From contig CABJAJ010000004.1 of NCBI GenBank assembly GCA_902363575.1, positions 62,001 to 126,000 of the forward strand: 64,000 nt of DNA. The letters are read 5' to 3'. A model generated the notes under the pieces. That model had not been told where the DNA came from, ran no database searches, and worked only from the letters and a program-made list of their open reading frames with translations. Shown here in pieces: positions 8,245 to 15,601 of this stretch. The translations under genes were made by a program, and so were the position numbers. Position 1 is the first letter of the stretch. Every line of letters begins with the position of its first letter. The stretch comes from Rikenellaceae bacterium. Its GTDB lineage: Bacteria; Bacteroidota; Bacteroidia; Bacteroidales; Rikenellaceae.

Positions 8245-9375
8245 ATGAAAGGTTGGTTTACTGTGCGCGAACGGCTGGCACTGCTGGCTTTCCTGCCTTT
8301 GGCGGGGCTTTTCGCGTTGCTCTGCCTGTTGCTTGAGCCGCGGCCGCGGCCGGAAGAGGCGGCCGCCCTGCAACGGGATCTGGAGAGCCGGGCGGATTCG
8401 GCATCGCTCTTTCCCTTTGATCCCAATACGGCGGACTATGCGGCCTTGCGCCGGCTCGGGCTGACTGCCCGCGAAGCTGCGGGACTGCTGCGCTACCGCG
8501 CCGCCGGCAAGCGGTTCCGTATTCCCGAGGACGTGGCGACCTGTTATGAAATCGGCGATTCGCTCTATGCCGTCCTCGCGCCCTATATCCGCATCGGCTC
8601 CGAATATGCGTTCGCTCCCCGCGGGAATAGGGGGCGTTTTGCGGAACATGCCGGAGCGCGACGGCGGGAAATCCGCCCTTTCGAGCCGTTCGGAATCGAC
8701 ACCGTCGGCGCGGACTATCTGGTGCGCATCGGTTTTACCGAGCGGCAGGCCCGGGCTGTCGTGCGCTACCGCCTGGCGGTGGGGAGTATCCGCGACCTGC
8801 GGATGCTGGCCGCCTGCTTCGTGGTGGGCGACTCGGTGGCGGAACTGCTGGCCCCTTATGCGCTCTTTCCGGCCGGGGAGTCGGGCGAAGAGTTGCTGGA
8901 GCTCAACGGCGCCGACTCCGCCGCTCTGCGCGGGGTAATCGGCATCGGCGAAAAGACCGTCGCGGCGATCCTCGATTACCGGAGGCGGCTCGGCGGCTTC
9001 CACTCGGTTGCGCAGCTCAGCGAGGTGCGGGGTGTGACCGAGAGCAATTTCGAGCGGATCGTGCAACAAATTTATTGCGACAGTTGCAAAATTCAGAAAA
9101 TAGATATTAACTTTGCATCCCCGGACAAGCTGCGCGGCCATCCCTACCTGCCGCCCGCGACGCTGAGGAAACTGTTGAGCAAAAGACAACTGAAAGGAGG
9201 TTGGCGTACCGTAGAGGAACTGATTGACGACCATATCATCACGCGGAGAGAGGCCCTGAGGCTTGCTCCGTACCTGCGATTTACGGAAACGACAGCGACA
9301 TCCGACCACTATGCGGCTACCCGGGGCGAGGCTCCGGAGGCCAGCGAACAAAACGAAACGAACGAACAAAATTAA
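8245..9375 (+). CDS. Membrane-anchored protein with four ComEA-like helix-hairpin-helix repeats
   Basis: A 376-residue protein with an N-terminal transmembrane anchor (residues ~12-32, LAFLPLAGLFALLCLL) followed by four ComEA-type double HhH units at about residues 55-115, 150-205, 217-275 and 283-345. The signatures are FDPNTADYAALRRLGL, IDTVGADYLVRIGFT, LNGADSAALRGVIGIGEKT and INFASPDKLRG. ComEA-type HhH domains bind DNA non-specifically at the cell surface and take part in transformation in other phyla. Here the Gly-hGIG loops are best kept in the third unit. The start is one base after the UbiD gene stop. A DNA-binding envelope role is inferred; Bacteroidota homologues are uncharacterised as far as I know. 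Confidence 0.75.
   Translation: MKGWFTVRERLALLAFLPLAGLFALLCLLLEPRPRPEEAAALQRDLESRADSASLFPFDPNTADYAALRRLGLTAREAAGLLRYRAAGKRFRIPEDVATCYEIGDSLYAVLAPYIRIGSEYAFAPRGNRGRFAEHAGARRREIRPFEPFGIDTVGADYLVRIGFTERQARAVVRYRLAVGSIRDLRMLAACFVVGDSVAELLAPYALFPAGESGEELLELNGADSAALRGVIGIGEKTVAAILDYRRRLGGFHSVAQLSEVRGVTESNFERIVQQIYCDSCKIQKIDINFASPDKLRGHPYLPPATLRKLLSKRQLKGGWRTVEELIDDHIITRREALRLAPYLRFTETTATSDHYAATRGEAPEASEQNETNEQN
9108..9115 (+). promoter_or_regulatory. -7 promoter element for rpsU inside the upstream coding region
   Basis: TAACTTTG matches TAnnTTTG; a TTG at 9084-9086 lies 21 bases upstream. It sits in a local AT-rich dip within the HhH gene, about 270 bases before the rpsU start, and would give rpsU its own transcript. 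Confidence 0.45.
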
Positions 9376-9388
9376 AAAGATACCCATT

Positions 9389-9580
9389 ATGATTATCATG
9401 CCGGTTAAAGAGGGCGAAAACATCGAAAGGGCCCTCAAGAAATTCAAGCGCAAATACGAGCGTACGGGTGTGCTCAAGGAGCTTCGCCGCCGCCAGTACT
9501 TCACCAAGCCTTCGGTCGCGAAGCGCGAGGCGATGCAGCACGCGGTGTATGTGGAGCACATGCACAGCGAGGAGGAGTAG
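9389..9580 (+). CDS. rpsU: 30S ribosomal protein bS21
   Basis: A 63-residue basic protein beginning MIIMPVKEGENIERALKKFK and containing the bS21 signature RKYERTGVLKELRRRQYF, close in length and sequence pattern to Bacteroides S21. It is a small-subunit protein involved in initiation. Two in-frame ATGs (9389 and 9398) exist; 9389 is chosen because it reproduces the family's N-terminus of a few hydrophobic residues before PVKEGE. It follows the HhH gene by 13 bp, may use an internal promoter within that gene, and is followed by a strong intrinsic terminator. Confidence 0.95.
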   Translation: MIIMPVKEGENIERALKKFKRKYERTGVLKELRRRQYFTKPSVAKREAMQHAVYVEHMHSEEE

Positions 9581-9606
9581 CGCTCGGTCCGCTTGCCGGA
9601 CGAAAT

Positions 9607-9635
9607 GGGGATGCAGCGATGCATCTCCTTTTTTT
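9607..9635 (+). terminator. Intrinsic terminator of rpsU
   Basis: A 9-bp stem with one G-U pair (9607-9615 against 9620-9628), a GCGA tetraloop and seven T directly after (9629-9635), 27 bp downstream of the rpsU stop. Confidence 0.9.
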
Positions 9636-9721
9636 GTGCGTACCGGGCAGCGGTCGGGATGGGTTGCGCTCGAAAATTCGCTGCCATGCCGGCGCGAATG
9701 GGCGCCTGGCACTTCGAGTTC

Positions 9722-10228
9722 GCCGTTTCGCTTCCATGCTGTTGCGCTCGGACGGAAGACGCGGGCCGGATGAATGACAGCGGCGCGGGCCCGCACCCGC
9801 TCAGGCGGTTTGCAGGCGGAGGATCGGGAACAGGATACTATGAATCGGGCCTTTTCGCTTCTATTCTGCTGCGTTCGACGGAAGACGCGGGCCGGATGAA
9901 AATGACAGCGATACGGCACCGCACCCGCTCAGGCGGGTTGCAGGTGGGGTATTGGGACTGGATACTGTGAATCAGGCCGTTTCGCTTCCATGCTGTTGCG
10001 TTCGGATGGAAGACGCGGGCCGGCTTAGTGACAGCGGCGCGGGCCCATACTGCTCAGGCGGTTTGCAGGCGGAGGATCGGGAATAGGATACTATGAATCG
10101 GGCCGTTTCGCTTCTATTTTGCTGCGTTCGGACGGAACGCGGGCCGGATGAAAATGACGGCGATACGGCACCGCACCCGCTCAGGCGGTTGGCAGACGAA
10201 GAATTGGGGAACGGATACTGTTTCTTTT
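9722..10228. repeat. Four tandem copies of a ~127-bp imperfect repeat
   Basis: Copies start at 9722, 9849, 9976 and 10102, giving periods of 127, 127 and 126 bp; the fourth degrades near 10228. Each copy contains GCCGTTTCGCTTC, CGGAAGACGCGGGCCGG, GACAGCG, ACCCGCTCAGGCGG and GATACTRTGAATC in that order. Copies 1 and 3 share GCGGCGCGGGCCC, while 2 and 4 share GATACGGCACCGC, so the arrangement is ABAB and a doubling of a 254-bp unit is likely. The period is not a multiple of three and no frame stays open across all copies, so it is not coding. It lies between the convergent genes rpsU and the outer-membrane protein. Function unknown. Confidence 0.9.
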
Positions 10229-10416
10229 TCTTTGCGTATTTTCGTTCCGATTCCGAACGATTTATTTTTTATGCGGTTTTATGCGTTCTTATACGGCTCG
10301 CGGGCGGATTCGTGCCGCAGCACTTACGGCTTTTCCGGCAGACGCATCCTGCAGCGGGTCGGTGACGCACGACCATTGTGGAAAATGCACCGGTTGCTGC
10401 CTCTTCCGTCTTTTCG

Positions 10417-10556
10417 TCCTCCCTTTTTCGTCCTCCCTTTCTCGTCCTCCCTTTCTCGTCCTTCCCTTCTCGTCCTCCCTTTCTTATCCTCCCTCTCTCA
10501 TCCTCCCTCTCTCATCCTCCCTCTCTCATCCTCCCTCTCTCGTCCTCCCTTAGTCC
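10417..10556. repeat. Ten tandem 14-bp polypyrimidine repeats (TCCTCCCTYTCTCR)
   Basis: Ten abutting 14-bp units from 10417 to 10556; units 6-8 are identical (TCCTCCCTCTCTCA) and the others differ by one to three bases. The plus strand is almost pure pyrimidine for 140 bp, which is extreme strand asymmetry and could form triplex or other non-B DNA. The 42-bp three-unit period keeps short open frames free of stops, which produces spurious Ser/Pro/Leu-rich frames. It lies in the same gene-free convergent region as the 127-bp repeats. No gene or known element is recognised between 10557 and 10679. Confidence 0.95.
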
Positions 10557-10679
10557 CTCCTCTTCACAGCTCTCCTCTCTCTTTATCTTTTTTATTCGAC
10601 ACAGGGCGTAATCTTGCTCCGGTTTGCGGGCTGTAACCGCGGCCGGTAGGCGGAAGGCGGCAGCGGCCGGTGGTGATGG

Positions 10680-11174
10680 TTAGAAGCGGAATCCGGCCGT
10701 GAAAACAAGATAAGAGTCGGTCAAATCGTAAGGAGTGCCCGCTACGCTGAAATGCCGGTATCCCACGTCTAATGTGATCCCCATGCGTCGGGAGAGGGCG
10801 ATGTCCACGCCGACGGAGGGTCTGTAATAGCCCTCCCGGAATTCGCACGCATAGCCTGCATCGCATGAGGCATAGAGTGACACGCGGCTTTTGCCGAGCG
10901 GAAGGTAGCCCCTCACCGTGCCGAAAACGGGGATCTCCCGGTCGATTGGGGTGCCGATCCGGGCGATGTAGCTGAAACCGGCGCCGACGAAGAGGTAATC
11001 GAAAAGCCTTACACCCTGGCGGGTAGTGATTTCATACCATTTGTCCGGCGAAGTAGTTTTCGGTTCGAGGGCGATGCCGCCGGCCAGTTCGCCCTGGTAG
11101 CGTACTTTTTTGCCTCCGGCTGCTGCGGTCAGAGCCAGGCCGGTCAGGATCATGCAAAGGAGCAGTTTTTTCAT
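10680..11174 (-). CDS. Small outer-membrane beta-barrel protein (hypothetical)
   Basis: A 164-residue protein with a clear signal peptide (MKKLLLCMILTGLALTAAAG) and alternating amphipathic strands ending in a C-terminal aromatic residue (FTAGFRF), the usual signature of an outer-membrane barrel of eight or so strands. Strand-like phrases include YLFVGAGFSYIARIG, RVSLYASCDAGYACEF and GITLDVGYRHFSV. The start at 11174 is where the signal peptide begins. A TAnnTTTG element (minus strand, 11303-11310) lies ~130 bases upstream. It resembles the small OmpW/OmpA-barrel type proteins common in Bacteroidota; no specific function can be assigned. Confidence 0.7.
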   Translation of the reverse strand: MKKLLLCMILTGLALTAAAGGKKVRYQGELAGGIALEPKTTSPDKWYEITTRQGVRLFDYLFVGAGFSYIARIGTPIDREIPVFGTVRGYLPLGKSRVSLYASCDAGYACEFREGYYRPSVGVDIALSRRMGITLDVGYRHFSVAGTPYDLTDSYLVFTAGFRF

Positions 11175-11302
11175 CGCGGTAAGTTTTGGTTTACGTCTCT
11201 TAACCCGGCAAACCGGTGCGCGGGCGTTTGTCCATGCCGGCTTCGGCAACGGATTATCCGTCGCAGCGTCCCGGGGGGGCATATCTTTTCGCTTGCCTTG
11301 AA

Positions 11303-11310
11303 CAAAGATA
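11303..11310 (-). promoter_or_regulatory. -7 promoter element for the small outer-membrane protein
   Basis: TATCTTTG on the minus strand (CAAAGATA on plus) matches TAnnTTTG; the leader to the ATG at 11174 would be about 125 nt. Confidence 0.5.
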
Positions 11311-11671
11311 ACAAAAGTTTTTCGGAATCCGCCTTACATCATAATCGTAAGGTGCTGATTCATAAGTACAATTAAATATATTTTCTTACATGGGCCGAAT
11401 CGCCGGTCCGAACGAAGCCAGCAGATGTTGTCCCTTTCCCGGGTGTCGCCGCTGAAGCGACACCCACACGCCGAACGAACAGGCAGGCGGAAATTTCGGA
11501 CGGATGACCGCTGCGGGTAAGGACGCATAGGCATGAGAGGTTGCAGTCCGCTTTGCGAACGGACGAAACGGATGGGGCGAGTCAGAGACGGGCAGCAATG
11601 GACGGATTGCAGATCGAACGTTTCGGACAGAAGTACCGTCCAATCGGGGTGTATGTTGCTGAATTTAGCCC
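11311..11671. other. Intergenic region between divergent genes, with one 9-bp hairpin
   Basis: No gene is supported. The only structure I see is a perfect 9-bp inverted repeat, GGGTGTCGC at 11441-11449 against 11457-11465 with a 7-base loop; neither side has a T tract, so it is not a standard terminator. Confidence 0.5.
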
Positions 11672-11679
11672 TATCTTTG
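11672..11679 (+). promoter_or_regulatory. -7 promoter element for the metallophosphoesterase operon
   Basis: TATCTTTG matches TAnnTTTG and ends 17 bases before the ATG at 11697. Confidence 0.7.
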
Positions 11680-11696
11680 CACGAAGAAAAGAAGAA

Positions 11697-12503
11697 ATGA
11701 ATAAATTACTTGTCTTCTCCGCGGTGATGTGCTGCCTTTGCCTCGGAGCCTGCGACCTGATCGAATACCACCCGTACGACACGCGGGTGAGCGGGCAGCG
11801 TCACGTCAATGAGGCCAACGTGCAGCGAATCGAGCAGGCGATGTGCGGGCGGACGAGCTACCGTTTCGCCGTGATAAGCGACACGCAGCGGGCGTATGAC
11901 GAAACCGCCGATGCCGTCCGAGCGATCAATGCGCGGGGCGACGTCGATTTCGTGATCCATTGCGGCGATGTTTCCGACTTCGGCGCCACGCGCGAGTTTC
12001 TCTGGCAGCGCGATCTGCTCAATGGTTTTGCCATGCCCTATGTCTGTCTGCTCGGCAACCACGACTGCCTCGGCACCGGCGAGGACGTTTTTTCGGAGGT
12101 CTTCGGCGATCCCGACTTCGCCTTTACGGTCGGAGACACGCGCTTCATCTGCCTCAATACGAACGCTATGGAGTACGACTATTCGCATCCGGTCCCCGAT
12201 TTCGATTTTATCGGGATGCAGTTGGAACACCTCGATCCGTCCATCGGGCGGACGGTCTTCGTGATGCACGTACGGCCGTTCGAGTTTCAGTTCAACAACA
12301 ACGTCGCGCAGGTTTTCCAACTCTATCTCGGGCAGTTTCCCGGCATGGAATTCTGCATTTACGGCCATGAGCACAAGCTGGCTGCCGACGACCTGTTCGG
12401 CGACGGGGTGATCTACTACGGATGTGCCGATATCGCCAAGCGCAGCTACCTGCTTTTCACCGTGAAAGGAGCGGATTATGCATGTGAGACGGTCGTTTTT
12501 TAG
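11697..12503 (+). CDS. Metallophosphoesterase (calcineurin-type) lipoprotein
   Basis: A 268-residue protein. Residues 1-19 are a lipoprotein signal with lipobox LCLGAC. The calcineurin-like metal motifs follow in order: FAVISDTQ (the usual DxH is DTQ), HCGDVSDFG (GDxxD), LLGNHDCLG (GNHD), VFVMHVRPFE (usually GHxxP) and IYGHEHKL (GHxH). The set is nearly complete, so a dinuclear-metal hydrolase in the envelope is expected; the His-to-Gln change in the first motif also occurs in other family members. The substrate is unknown. The longer frame upstream is rejected because the signal peptide starts at 11697, 17 bases after a promoter element. It overlaps the next gene by 26 bp. Confidence 0.85.
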   Translation: MNKLLVFSAVMCCLCLGACDLIEYHPYDTRVSGQRHVNEANVQRIEQAMCGRTSYRFAVISDTQRAYDETADAVRAINARGDVDFVIHCGDVSDFGATREFLWQRDLLNGFAMPYVCLLGNHDCLGTGEDVFSEVFGDPDFAFTVGDTRFICLNTNAMEYDYSHPVPDFDFIGMQLEHLDPSIGRTVFVMHVRPFEFQFNNNVAQVFQLYLGQFPGMEFCIYGHEHKLAADDLFGDGVIYYGCADIAKRSYLLFTVKGADYACETVVF

Positions 12504-13368
12504 GCTGGCGGCGACGGTTTTCCGCCTCCTTGCCCTGCTGCTTCCGGCGGCATCGGTCGCAGCCTGTCCCGATTCGTGGCCGGGAACGGACGATTATTCG
12601 GCGACGGCTTCCAATCGGTTGTGCGCAGCGGGGGGCTGCGAAGCCGCGCCCCCGGCGGCCGCATCGTTCGAGATGCCGGCGGTGCCTGTGCCGGAACCGT
12701 TGCGGCAGGAGCCGGATACGGCGATCCTGCGTCGGCTCGCCGGGTCGGGGAGTCATCTGCCGGTGGCTTCCTACAAGGTGCGGCGCGACGGTCGGATGAC
12801 GGTGCATCGTCTCGACAACCGGGTGCATCGGGGACGCGATTCGTGGGAGCGGTTGATACCGACCCACGCCAAGCTGCAGTATGCCGGGGGTATCGGCTTC
12901 ATGTCGGCGGGTTTCGGATGGGACTACGGGCCCCGCTGCCAGTGGGAGACGGACCTGATGGTCGGGGTAGTGCCGGCCTACAATGCAAAGGACCCCAAGA
13001 TGACGCTTACCCTCAAGCAGAACTGGATGCCCTGGGGAATTCGCTGCGGCGAGCGTTTCGCCGTCGAGCCGTTCGCCTGCGGCATCTACCTTTCGACGAT
13101 CCTGAGCGACAGGTTTTGGGTGCGCGAACCCGACCGCTATCCGAAACACTACTATCCGATCGCCACCCGCCTGCGGGCGCACCTCTTCGTGGGGCAGCGT
13201 GTTACATGGAACACCTCGCTGCGGCGCGAACGGCTCGTGCGGCGTATCACGGCCTACTATGAACTGAGCACCTGCGATATTTACCTGATAAGCAAGGTCG
13301 GCAACCGCTTGCTCCGGCTTTCCGACATATTGGGGCTTTCGTTCGGCGTGAAGTTCCAGTTTTACTGA
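12478..13368 (+). CDS. Predicted outer-membrane barrel protein, coupled to the metallophosphoesterase
   Basis: A 296-residue protein with a signal peptide (residues ~1-29), a low-complexity Pro/Ala-rich linker (~45-85), and a beta-rich C-terminal domain (~120-296) that ends in the aromatic GVKFQFY expected for an outer-membrane barrel. Strand-like phrases include AGGIGFMSAGFGWDYG, WETDLMVGVVPAY, PFACGIYLSTILSD and LRAHLFVGQRVTW. Its ATG lies 26 bp inside the upstream phosphoesterase gene, indicating translational coupling and suggesting that the two work together at the envelope. I do not recognise a named family. Confidence 0.65.
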   Translation: MHVRRSFFRLAATVFRLLALLLPAASVAACPDSWPGTDDYSATASNRLCAAGGCEAAPPAAASFEMPAVPVPEPLRQEPDTAILRRLAGSGSHLPVASYKVRRDGRMTVHRLDNRVHRGRDSWERLIPTHAKLQYAGGIGFMSAGFGWDYGPRCQWETDLMVGVVPAYNAKDPKMTLTLKQNWMPWGIRCGERFAVEPFACGIYLSTILSDRFWVREPDRYPKHYYPIATRLRAHLFVGQRVTWNTSLRRERLVRRITAYYELSTCDIYLISKVGNRLLRLSDILGLSFGVKFQFY

Positions 13369-13479
13369 GCCGTGCGGCGGAGGGTGTGATTGCATGGTAA
13401 GGTGGAACCCGCAAGGCTGAAAATACGATTGTTGTCCCTGCGCAAATCGCCGGCGGAAACCGCCCGGACTATCGGGCGC

Positions 13480-14982
13480 TCAGAACGTGCGGACAAGCGA
13501 ATCCAACAGCCGCGCCGCCTGCGGATCGTCGCGGGCAAGCAGGCCGACGAATGACGGGTAAGCAAGTCCCGGCCGGTACCGCCAGGTTGCGTAAAACCTG
13601 CGCATAAACCTGATCCAGCGGTCGTATCCCATCCGGGAAGCCACCCGGTCGATCACGACGGGCCCTTTGCAGTAAACCGCCGTGTTGTTGTCGTTATGCC
13701 GCATGTCGATCAGGCGGGCGTCGGCGGCGGTACCTCTGACCGTTTGCATGGGTTTTTCATATTCCGTTTCGAGGAGCGAGCGAAAAACCTCCTCGCCCGC
13801 TGTCGCACGCACGAACAGCAGGGTCATATACTCGTTGAGCGACTCTTTGATGAAATAGGCGGCTTCGGCGCCGTCGGGAATGAGCAGCGTCCACTCGCCC
13901 AGCCAGCGGTGCCCGATCTCGTGTGCCAACGGCAGGAGGTGGGGTTTGGCGGCGAATTTCTCCTGCGAGGCCGAAATCAGGTTGAGGTTGTTGCGGTTCG
14001 AGTAACCGCTGGTGTGAAAGAGATAGACCGGATGCCCGCCGATGGCGTTCCGGGCGTCGTCGTAGGGGCCGAAACAGGCGGCAAAGAACGCCGTGGCATC
14101 GCGTGTCAGCCGGTGCAGCTCATCGATTCGCGCGGCGGGGACTTCGGGCGCAGGCATGAACCACAAGCGCAGGGTGTCCCTGTCGAGCAGGTGGACGGTT
14201 TCCCGGTAGCGGGTCGTGTCGAGCAGGGCGAAGACGCACGAATGGGATACGACCGCTTCGGGGATGCGGGAATGGAAAAGACGGGTGTTTCCCTTTCCGA
14301 CACACTCCTGCGTCGGATACCCTCCGAGCGGGACGATGCCTGCGGGTAGCTCGTAGCACACATCGAAATGGGAACGGTCGCCGAAAACATAAGGATAGAA
14401 GTTTTCGCCATAGGAGGGTTCCCACAGTTCGCAGCCGTTATCCCCGTAAACGAAGGCGCTCGTCAGATTGCAATAAACATAGGTCATGCGGACACGGCGC
14501 GGCTGACGGGTCGGGGCGGCAAAGGCGATGGTTCTGGCCTCGGGATCGTAATGCCATGCCGCCTCGGGTGACACGGTGACCCGAAGCGCGCCGACCGAAT
14601 AGGCGGCATCGCCGCCGAATCGCATGACCGCCGTGCTGTCCTCGTCGAAGCGCAACGTGAATGTGCAATCGATCAGCAGGTTGAAATCTTCCATGCCTGT
14701 CTTGGAAAAGACGATCGCATAGTTTTCGACGCGGTTTTGCTGCGTAAGGGGTATAGATCCTTCGTAATTCACCCCGGTATCCGCCGGAAGGGGTGGACGG
14801 AATGAACGTCGGATTCCCGACAGGGCCGAATCCGCATTGCTTCGGCTCGTTCGCTCCGACCGGTCATCTGCCGGAATAGTGACGGAATAATCCGGGCAGA
14901 GGTGTCGTGCCGGGTGCATACCCGTAAAGAGCGCCGGTATTCCGATCGACACGGCTGCGATTGTGAGGAGCATGGTTTTCAT
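13480..14982 (-). CDS. Exported M1-type zinc metallopeptidase (gluzincin)
   Basis: A 500-residue exported protein. A signal peptide covers residues 1-20. The zinc motif HEIGHRWLGEW is near residues 354-364, followed ~19 residues later by the third zinc ligand in KESLNEYM, which is the M1 spacing. The N-terminal half is beta-rich, as in the M1 N-domain (for example AYSVGALRVTVSPEAAWHYD). It is shorter than full-length aminopeptidase N because the C-terminal helical domain is reduced, and no GAMEN exopeptidase motif is seen, so it may act on internal bonds or on an unusual substrate. A TGTAAA/TTTACA palindrome sits just upstream. The gene stands alone, and no terminator was recognised in the 110-bp gap to the convergent gene. 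Confidence 0.8.
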   Translation of the reverse strand: MKTMLLTIAAVSIGIPALFTGMHPARHLCPDYSVTIPADDRSERTSRSNADSALSGIRRSFRPPLPADTGVNYEGSIPLTQQNRVENYAIVFSKTGMEDFNLLIDCTFTLRFDEDSTAVMRFGGDAAYSVGALRVTVSPEAAWHYDPEARTIAFAAPTRQPRRVRMTYVYCNLTSAFVYGDNGCELWEPSYGENFYPYVFGDRSHFDVCYELPAGIVPLGGYPTQECVGKGNTRLFHSRIPEAVVSHSCVFALLDTTRYRETVHLLDRDTLRLWFMPAPEVPAARIDELHRLTRDATAFFAACFGPYDDARNAIGGHPVYLFHTSGYSNRNNLNLISASQEKFAAKPHLLPLAHEIGHRWLGEWTLLIPDGAEAAYFIKESLNEYMTLLFVRATAGEEVFRSLLETEYEKPMQTVRGTAADARLIDMRHNDNNTAVYCKGPVVIDRVASRMGYDRWIRFMRRFYATWRYRPGLAYPSFVGLLARDDPQAARLLDSLVRTF

Positions 14983-15007
14983 GGTCGTGTGCTTTAATTC
15001 GCCATAA

Positions 15008-15027
15008 ATGTAAAGTATTATTTACAT
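15008..15027. promoter_or_regulatory. Candidate operator: 7-bp perfect inverted repeat ATGTAAA-N6-TTTACAT
   Basis: Arms at 15008-15014 and 15021-15027 with a 6-base spacer, 26 bases upstream of the M1 peptidase start. On the minus strand it overlaps TACTTTA, a weak match to the -7 element, so a bound protein would block it. A third TTTACA lies at 15037-15042. The AT-rich, dyad-symmetric form in GC-rich surroundings suggests a regulator site; the protein is unknown. Confidence 0.45.
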
Positions 15028-15111
15028 AAAAGCAAGTTTACACGACAATATTACGGAATTTCTTCGACCGGGATGAAATTCCGTGCGGGTGAAGCCGGAG
15101 AAGCGGGGGAG

Positions 15112-15447
15112 TCAGCTCCGCACGTAGTGGGGCATTTCGGCGGGAATCTCCATCGAGAACTCGACCAGCCCGCATACCTCGCCCGCGCTGCGCCAGACGG
15201 TTTGGTAGATCAGTTTGCGCACGCCCCGTTTTTCGATCGTATAGACGTTTTTGCCGCCCTCGGCGAGCAGGCGGGCGATGATGCCGCGCGAGCGTTCGTT
15301 GTGGCAGGGAATCAGCGAGCGGCCCCGCACGTCGCCGTTTACCTGACGCGATCGGGCATTCTGGTAGAGCACCGTTCCCTCCCTGTCGCACAGGGTGACG
15401 GCGCAGTCGAGCGATTCGCTCCAGTCGTATTCTTCGGGTATGTTCAT
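15112..15447 (-). CDS. Small PAS-domain protein
   Basis: A 111-residue protein that is essentially a single PAS fold: CAVTLCDREGTVLYQNARSR at residues 15-34 is the typical beta strand, turn and first helix, and VCGLVEFSMEIP near the C-terminus is the last strand. There is no kinase, DNA-binding or membrane part, so it would be a free-standing sensor or ligand-binding unit. A Cys and several His/Asn (LIPCHNERS) in the middle could matter for a cofactor. The gene follows the ClC gene by ~155 bp on the same strand; a separate promoter was not recognised. Confidence 0.7.
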   Translation of the reverse strand: MNIPEEYDWSESLDCAVTLCDREGTVLYQNARSRQVNGDVRGRSLIPCHNERSRGIIARLLAEGGKNVYTIEKRGVRKLIYQTVWRSAGEVCGLVEFSMEIPAEMPHYVRS

Positions 15448-15601
15448 GACTTTGGCATTGGATTTTAAGCGGGTAGGTATGCGGCGTCTGATCGCGGCCG
15501 ATGGTCGGTTTTTGTCGGGCTGTCCGGCTCTCGCCGCTTTGGATTTCCTGTTCCTGTGTCCGATCGGGCTGCGTTGTTTCCGGGCTCGCGCAGCAGGCGG
15601 A

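Noticed and set aside
9722..10228. CRISPR array
   Set aside because: The repeated unit is ~127 bp without distinct short repeats and unique spacers, and no cas gene is present.
10148..10636. Ser/Pro/Leu-rich frames over the 14-bp repeats
   Set aside because: Produced by a 42-bp period that happens to lack stops; no start context, signal or similarity.
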